From Bacteroidota bacterium (GTDB taxonomy: Bacteria; Bacteroidota; Ignavibacteria; Ignavibacteriales; Ignavibacteriaceae), in NCBI GenBank assembly GCA_023475265.1, contig JAMCWE010000194.1, positions 1 through 45,876 of the forward strand: a stretch of 45,876 nucleotides of DNA, in the 5' to 3' direction. Positions 43,824 to 45,876 of this stretch are shown here, piece by piece; within the stretch, counting starts at the first letter, position 1; the number at the start of each line of letters is the position of its first letter. A program made the translations under genes and the position numbers. The notes under the pieces were generated by a model, which did not search any database, was not told where the DNA came from, and saw only the letters and a program-made list of their open reading frames with translations.

Positions 43824-44327
43824 TTGAAAAATTATTATCTGATCTTCTCTCTTTTAATTTCTTTTATCTTAACCGGCTGTTCATCAACCTACACTCTAAA
43901 AGATTTTTCTTCCAAAGAAAAGTTTTATAATGACTTTAATAAATATATGAGTAATAAACCCGTTAAAGTCACTTTTGTTGATGACAGTTCTTTTGTAATT
44001 TCTGAAAATATTAAGATCTCAAATGATAGTATTTTATTGTTATTTACCGGGCAAAAAGCAATTAATAATTTTCCTCTTGAAAAAGTAAAAGAAATTAGAA
44101 ACTTACATATACACAATAATCAGCTAAATGGATTGTGGATGGGATCATCATTCTGTTTCTTATTAAGTATTCCAATTATTGAAGTAATTAGAGAGAGTTC
44201 AAATGACCCACCTTCTGCACTTCCAACTTTCCCGGCTAGTTTTGGTTTTGCAGGATTGGGAGGATTAATTGGGTTGGGAATAGGCAGCATTGTTGATAAA
44301 ACTTATATTTATAAATTCAATCCGTAA
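43824..44327 (+). CDS. Lipoprotein with C-terminal glycine zipper (first of a paralogous pair)
   Basis: 167 residues from TTG 43824, with GGGG upstream. Lipobox 'SFILTGCSS' (Cys 19). The next part, 'TYTLKDFSSKEKFYNDFNK', is nearly repeated in the following gene. A middle strand-rich section ends with a hydrophobic helix and a C-terminal Gly-rich segment ('AGLGGLIGLGIGSIVDKTYI'), then 'YKFNP'. Gly zippers of this kind occur in small outer-membrane proteins and in pore or oligomer-forming lipoproteins. The exact function is not known. The two genes, 21 bases apart, form a likely operon from a duplication. Confidence 0.7.
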   Translation: MKNYYLIFSLLISFILTGCSSTYTLKDFSSKEKFYNDFNKYMSNKPVKVTFVDDSSFVISENIKISNDSILLLFTGQKAINNFPLEKVKEIRNLHIHNNQLNGLWMGSSFCFLLSIPIIEVIRESSNDPPSALPTFPASFGFAGLGGLIGLGIGSIVDKTYIYKFNP

Positions 44328-44348
44328 ATAGTATAAAAGGGAATTAGT

Positions 44349-44978
44349 ATGAAAATTATTTATTTAGCTCTATCTGCTATTACAATATTATTAGTTGGCT
44401 GTTCATCAACCTACACAATAAAAAATTTCTCTTCCAAAGAAAAATTTTATGAGAACTTTAACAACTCCGCAAAGAATAAAACAGTTAAAGTAACTTTGTC
44501 TAATGACAGTTCGTTTACCGCACTCGAAGGCACAAACATAACTAATGATTCTCTTTTCTTTACAACACAAATTCTGAAAGAAGAAAAGATTGAATCAAAT
44601 GCAATAAGAAATATTAAATATCTTGAAAGCGGTTCTTCCAATCTTGCTGCAATAATAATTTTAAATAACGGTAAAGAGTTGAAAGCAAAAAAAGCTGACA
44701 TGCTTGAAGGTTCTTCTATTAATGCATTGATAATGGAAAACAAGAATGTAAATCTTCCGTTGAATGATATAAAGAAAGTCAGCTATAAAAATAGATTGTT
44801 AGGAACTTTGATTGGTTTTTTAATTGGAATACCTGCCGCATATTTAGTTGGTGAGCAGTTTTTTGTATTATTTGGTAGTGGAAATGAAATGGCGATTAGC
44901 CTTATTTCTTCTCCTATAATTGGAGGAATTATTGGCGCAATAACAGGCTATACTTATATCTATCAATTCAATCCCTAA
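44349..44978 (+). CDS. Lipoprotein with C-terminal glycine zipper (second of a paralogous pair)
   Basis: 209 residues. The ribosome-binding site AAGGGA precedes ATG 44349 by about eight bases. Lipobox 'ILLVGCSS' (Cys 18) and 'TYTIKNFSSKEKFYENF' mirror the upstream gene, as does the end 'GGIIGAITGYTYIYQFNP'. It is about 40 residues longer through an additional strand-rich section in the middle ('AAIIILNNGKELKAKKADML'), which resembles a second copy of the beta module. There are two hydrophobic segments near the C-terminus. Unknown function; an outer-membrane-attached structural or stress role is possible. Confidence 0.72.
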   Translation: MKIIYLALSAITILLVGCSSTYTIKNFSSKEKFYENFNNSAKNKTVKVTLSNDSSFTALEGTNITNDSLFFTTQILKEEKIESNAIRNIKYLESGSSNLAAIIILNNGKELKAKKADMLEGSSINALIMENKNVNLPLNDIKKVSYKNRLLGTLIGFLIGIPAAYLVGEQFFVLFGSGNEMAISLISSPIIGGIIGAITGYTYIYQFNP

Positions 44979-45020
44979 TCATCATCTGCATGTAACAAAA
45001 TTATCTGTAATATTTTTTAC

Positions 45021-45065
45021 TTACCTGTTTGCCCGCACTGCGGTGGTCCGAAGCTGATGGATTAA
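45021..45065 (+). pseudogene. Fragment of a zinc-ribbon C-terminus
   Basis: A plus-strand frame reads 'LPVCPHCGGPKLMD' then stop at 45063-45065. The CPxCGG pattern is typical of the zinc-ribbon ends of transposases (IS91 type) and a few other proteins. No start codon or long frame lies upstream, and the sequence before it is the end of the lipoprotein gene plus 40 bases. It looks like the tail left over from an excised or decayed element. Confidence 0.35.
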
Positions 45066-45161
45066 AGAGGTTGAATGCAAATCATTTTTCTTTGTTATCT
45101 GCCGTTTGATGTTTTATTTTTTGAAAGCTCCATGTATCTCCACTGAATATTATTGTGTCTT

Positions 45162-45476
45162 TTATTTAGGCTGAGCAGAACTTTGAATTCCAAACAAGTC
45201 ATATGGTTTTTTACTAAAAGTATTATTAAATAAAAAGACTTCAAGTAAAATGAATGCAACAAGTCCAAAGACAATAAGTATCTGAACTCCTGATGTTTTT
45301 TGAATATCTTGTTTCGATTTTACATCGCAAACTTCACCCGGGCAGTATTGCGCTTTTTCTTTATAAAACATTGAATAAAATTTAGGATTAACAAAGACAC
45401 GTATTATTAAATCTGTAAGGAATATAGTTATAACATACTTTATCAGTAAAAAATCCTCTTTAAATAAGATTAGCAT
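45162..45476 (-). CDS. Small two-helix membrane protein of unknown family
   Basis: 104 residues. Two hydrophobic helices (about 12-30, 'YVITIFLTDLIIRVFV', and about 68-87, 'ILIVFGLVAFILLEVFLF') flank a polar loop with 'YCPGEVCDVKSKQDIQ', a CxxxxC pair that may bind a metal or form a disulfide. The first helix with 'DLIIRVFVNPK' resembles part of DUF4395 proteins, but those are about 130 residues with more helices, so the match is not safe. A stop lies five codons upstream of the ATG in frame, and the ribosome-binding site is weak. It may be a complete small gene or a truncated one. Confidence 0.5.
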   Translation of the reverse strand: MLILFKEDFLLIKYVITIFLTDLIIRVFVNPKFYSMFYKEKAQYCPGEVCDVKSKQDIQKTSGVQILIVFGLVAFILLEVFLFNNTFSKKPYDLFGIQSSAQPK

Positions 45477-45509
45477 TAAAGAGACGGATTAAAGATGATA
45501 GTGGATATT

Positions 45510-45662
45510 TCACAAATAGATGTTTAGACCAAAACTAACGCCGGAACTGCTCAAGGTCCACCCTTTAGTTGATCCAGAACTACCAAGGTGATAAGGCGTA
45601 TAATTAGTATTTGAAGAAGAACGTTCATTATTTGTTGTGGATCCTTGGAATGATGTAGGGCG
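45510..45662 (-). pseudogene. C-terminal fragment of an outer-membrane beta-barrel protein
   Basis: A minus-strand frame ends at 45512-45510 with 'WTLSSSGVSFGLNIYL', a typical last barrel strand. Upstream are Ser/Thr/Asn-rich residues ('STTNNERSSSNTNYTPYHL'). It has no start codon of its own: the frame enters the end of the toxin gene. So it appears to be the tail of a gene lost by rearrangement, or a very short secreted gene with its start not recognised. Confidence 0.35.
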
Positions 45663-45667
45663 TTTAT

Positions 45668-45876
45668 TTACTCTCGTATTAATCTTTCTTCTAATAGTTT
45701 TTGCATATCTCTACGACCATCTAAAATACAATGGATGAAAACTACTTTTTCTATAATTTGATAAATAATACGATAAGGTTTACAGCTTATTTCTAGAAAA
45801 TCATCTATTCCAAGTAGACTTAATTCTGGAGGGACATGACCACGATTTGGATATTCTTGAAGGGACAAGCATTTCT
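45668..45876 (-). CDS. RelE/ParE-family toxin (partial, N-terminus outside window)
   Basis: About 69 visible residues, open to the window edge. Family motifs: 'SLQEYPNRGHVPPEL' (a common 'P..G...PEL' pattern), 'YRIIYQIIEKVVFIHCILD' with the conserved Arg and strand, and 'GRRDMQKLL' at the end. ParE/RelE toxins of type II systems act on gyrase or on ribosome-bound mRNA; which one cannot be told here. An ATG at 45868 is more likely internal, as these toxins are about 95 residues long. The antitoxin gene should lie to the right, outside the window. Confidence 0.85.
   Translation of the reverse strand, partial: KCLSLQEYPNRGHVPPELSLLGIDDFLEISCKPYRIIYQIIEKVVFIHCILDGRRDMQKLLEERLIRE

Overview
This is about 45.9 kb of a low-GC, Gram-negative chromosome. 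The best fit is a member of the Ignavibacteria in the Bacteroidetes/Chlorobi assemblage. Supporting signs are a secreted GH3 enzyme ending in a type IX secretion sorting domain with the NYPNPFNP signature, LPS-type export genes (MsbA-like, O-antigen ligase-like, LolA), an alternative bacterial GlmU-family protein, a type B L31, and A+T-rich intergenic DNA. I saw no tRNA, rRNA or CRISPR array. The lineage call is inference from gene content.

Region 1-9.4 kb (all minus strand) is a tightly overlapping envelope operon read from right to left: PgpH-like 7TM-HD phosphodiesterase, XerD-like recombinase, M50 site-2 protease, propeller-like lipoprotein, MsbA-like ABC exporter, O-antigen ligase-like protein with a roughly 290-residue insert, and a GlmU-like nucleotidyltransferase cut by the window edge. 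Several starts are TTG or GTG and are coupled to the preceding stop.

Region 9.6-19.7 kb (minus) holds secreted catabolic enzymes (GH2 exo-glucosaminidase-like, PF04185 phosphoesterase). It also holds a three-gene AmmeMemoRadiSam operon: a TAT-tagged radical SAM protein with an extra CxxCH motif, a Memo-AMMECR1 fusion with a signal peptide, and a membrane spermidine-synthase-like protein whose catalytic aspartate is replaced. An NADP-binding F420-reductase-like protein follows.

Region 19.7-24.9 kb is an accessory island of opposite polarity (plus strand). It contains two tandem ORF6N genes, a GmrSD-like DUF262/DUF1524 nuclease and a four-helix-bundle suffix protein. Three of these four genes carry one small reading-frame lesion each: a short A9 tract, a lost A, and a 14-bp tandem duplication. 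The island ends in a striking non-coding block: twelve copies of a 21-bp palindromic unit, then a series of hairpins with 3-nt loops.

Region 24.9-43 kb (minus) returns to core functions: GH3 glucosidase, Na+/solute symporter, STAS protein, LigA, RodZ-like protein, RsmB, alternative GlmU, L31, an ECF sigma factor with its putative anti-sigma factor, HolA, cyclophilin lipoprotein, UppP, an outer-membrane barrel protein, an LPG-synthase-TM family protein and LolA. Region 43-45.9 kb has a LuxR-type regulator, two paralogous glycine-zipper lipoproteins, and an edge zone of gene remnants ending in a RelE/ParE toxin cut by the window end.

The most noteworthy items are the 21-bp two-helical-turn repeat array, the insert-bearing O-antigen ligase with its neighbouring periplasmic propeller-like lipoprotein, the apparently exported AmmeMemoRadiSam set, and the clustered frame lesions in the defence-like island.
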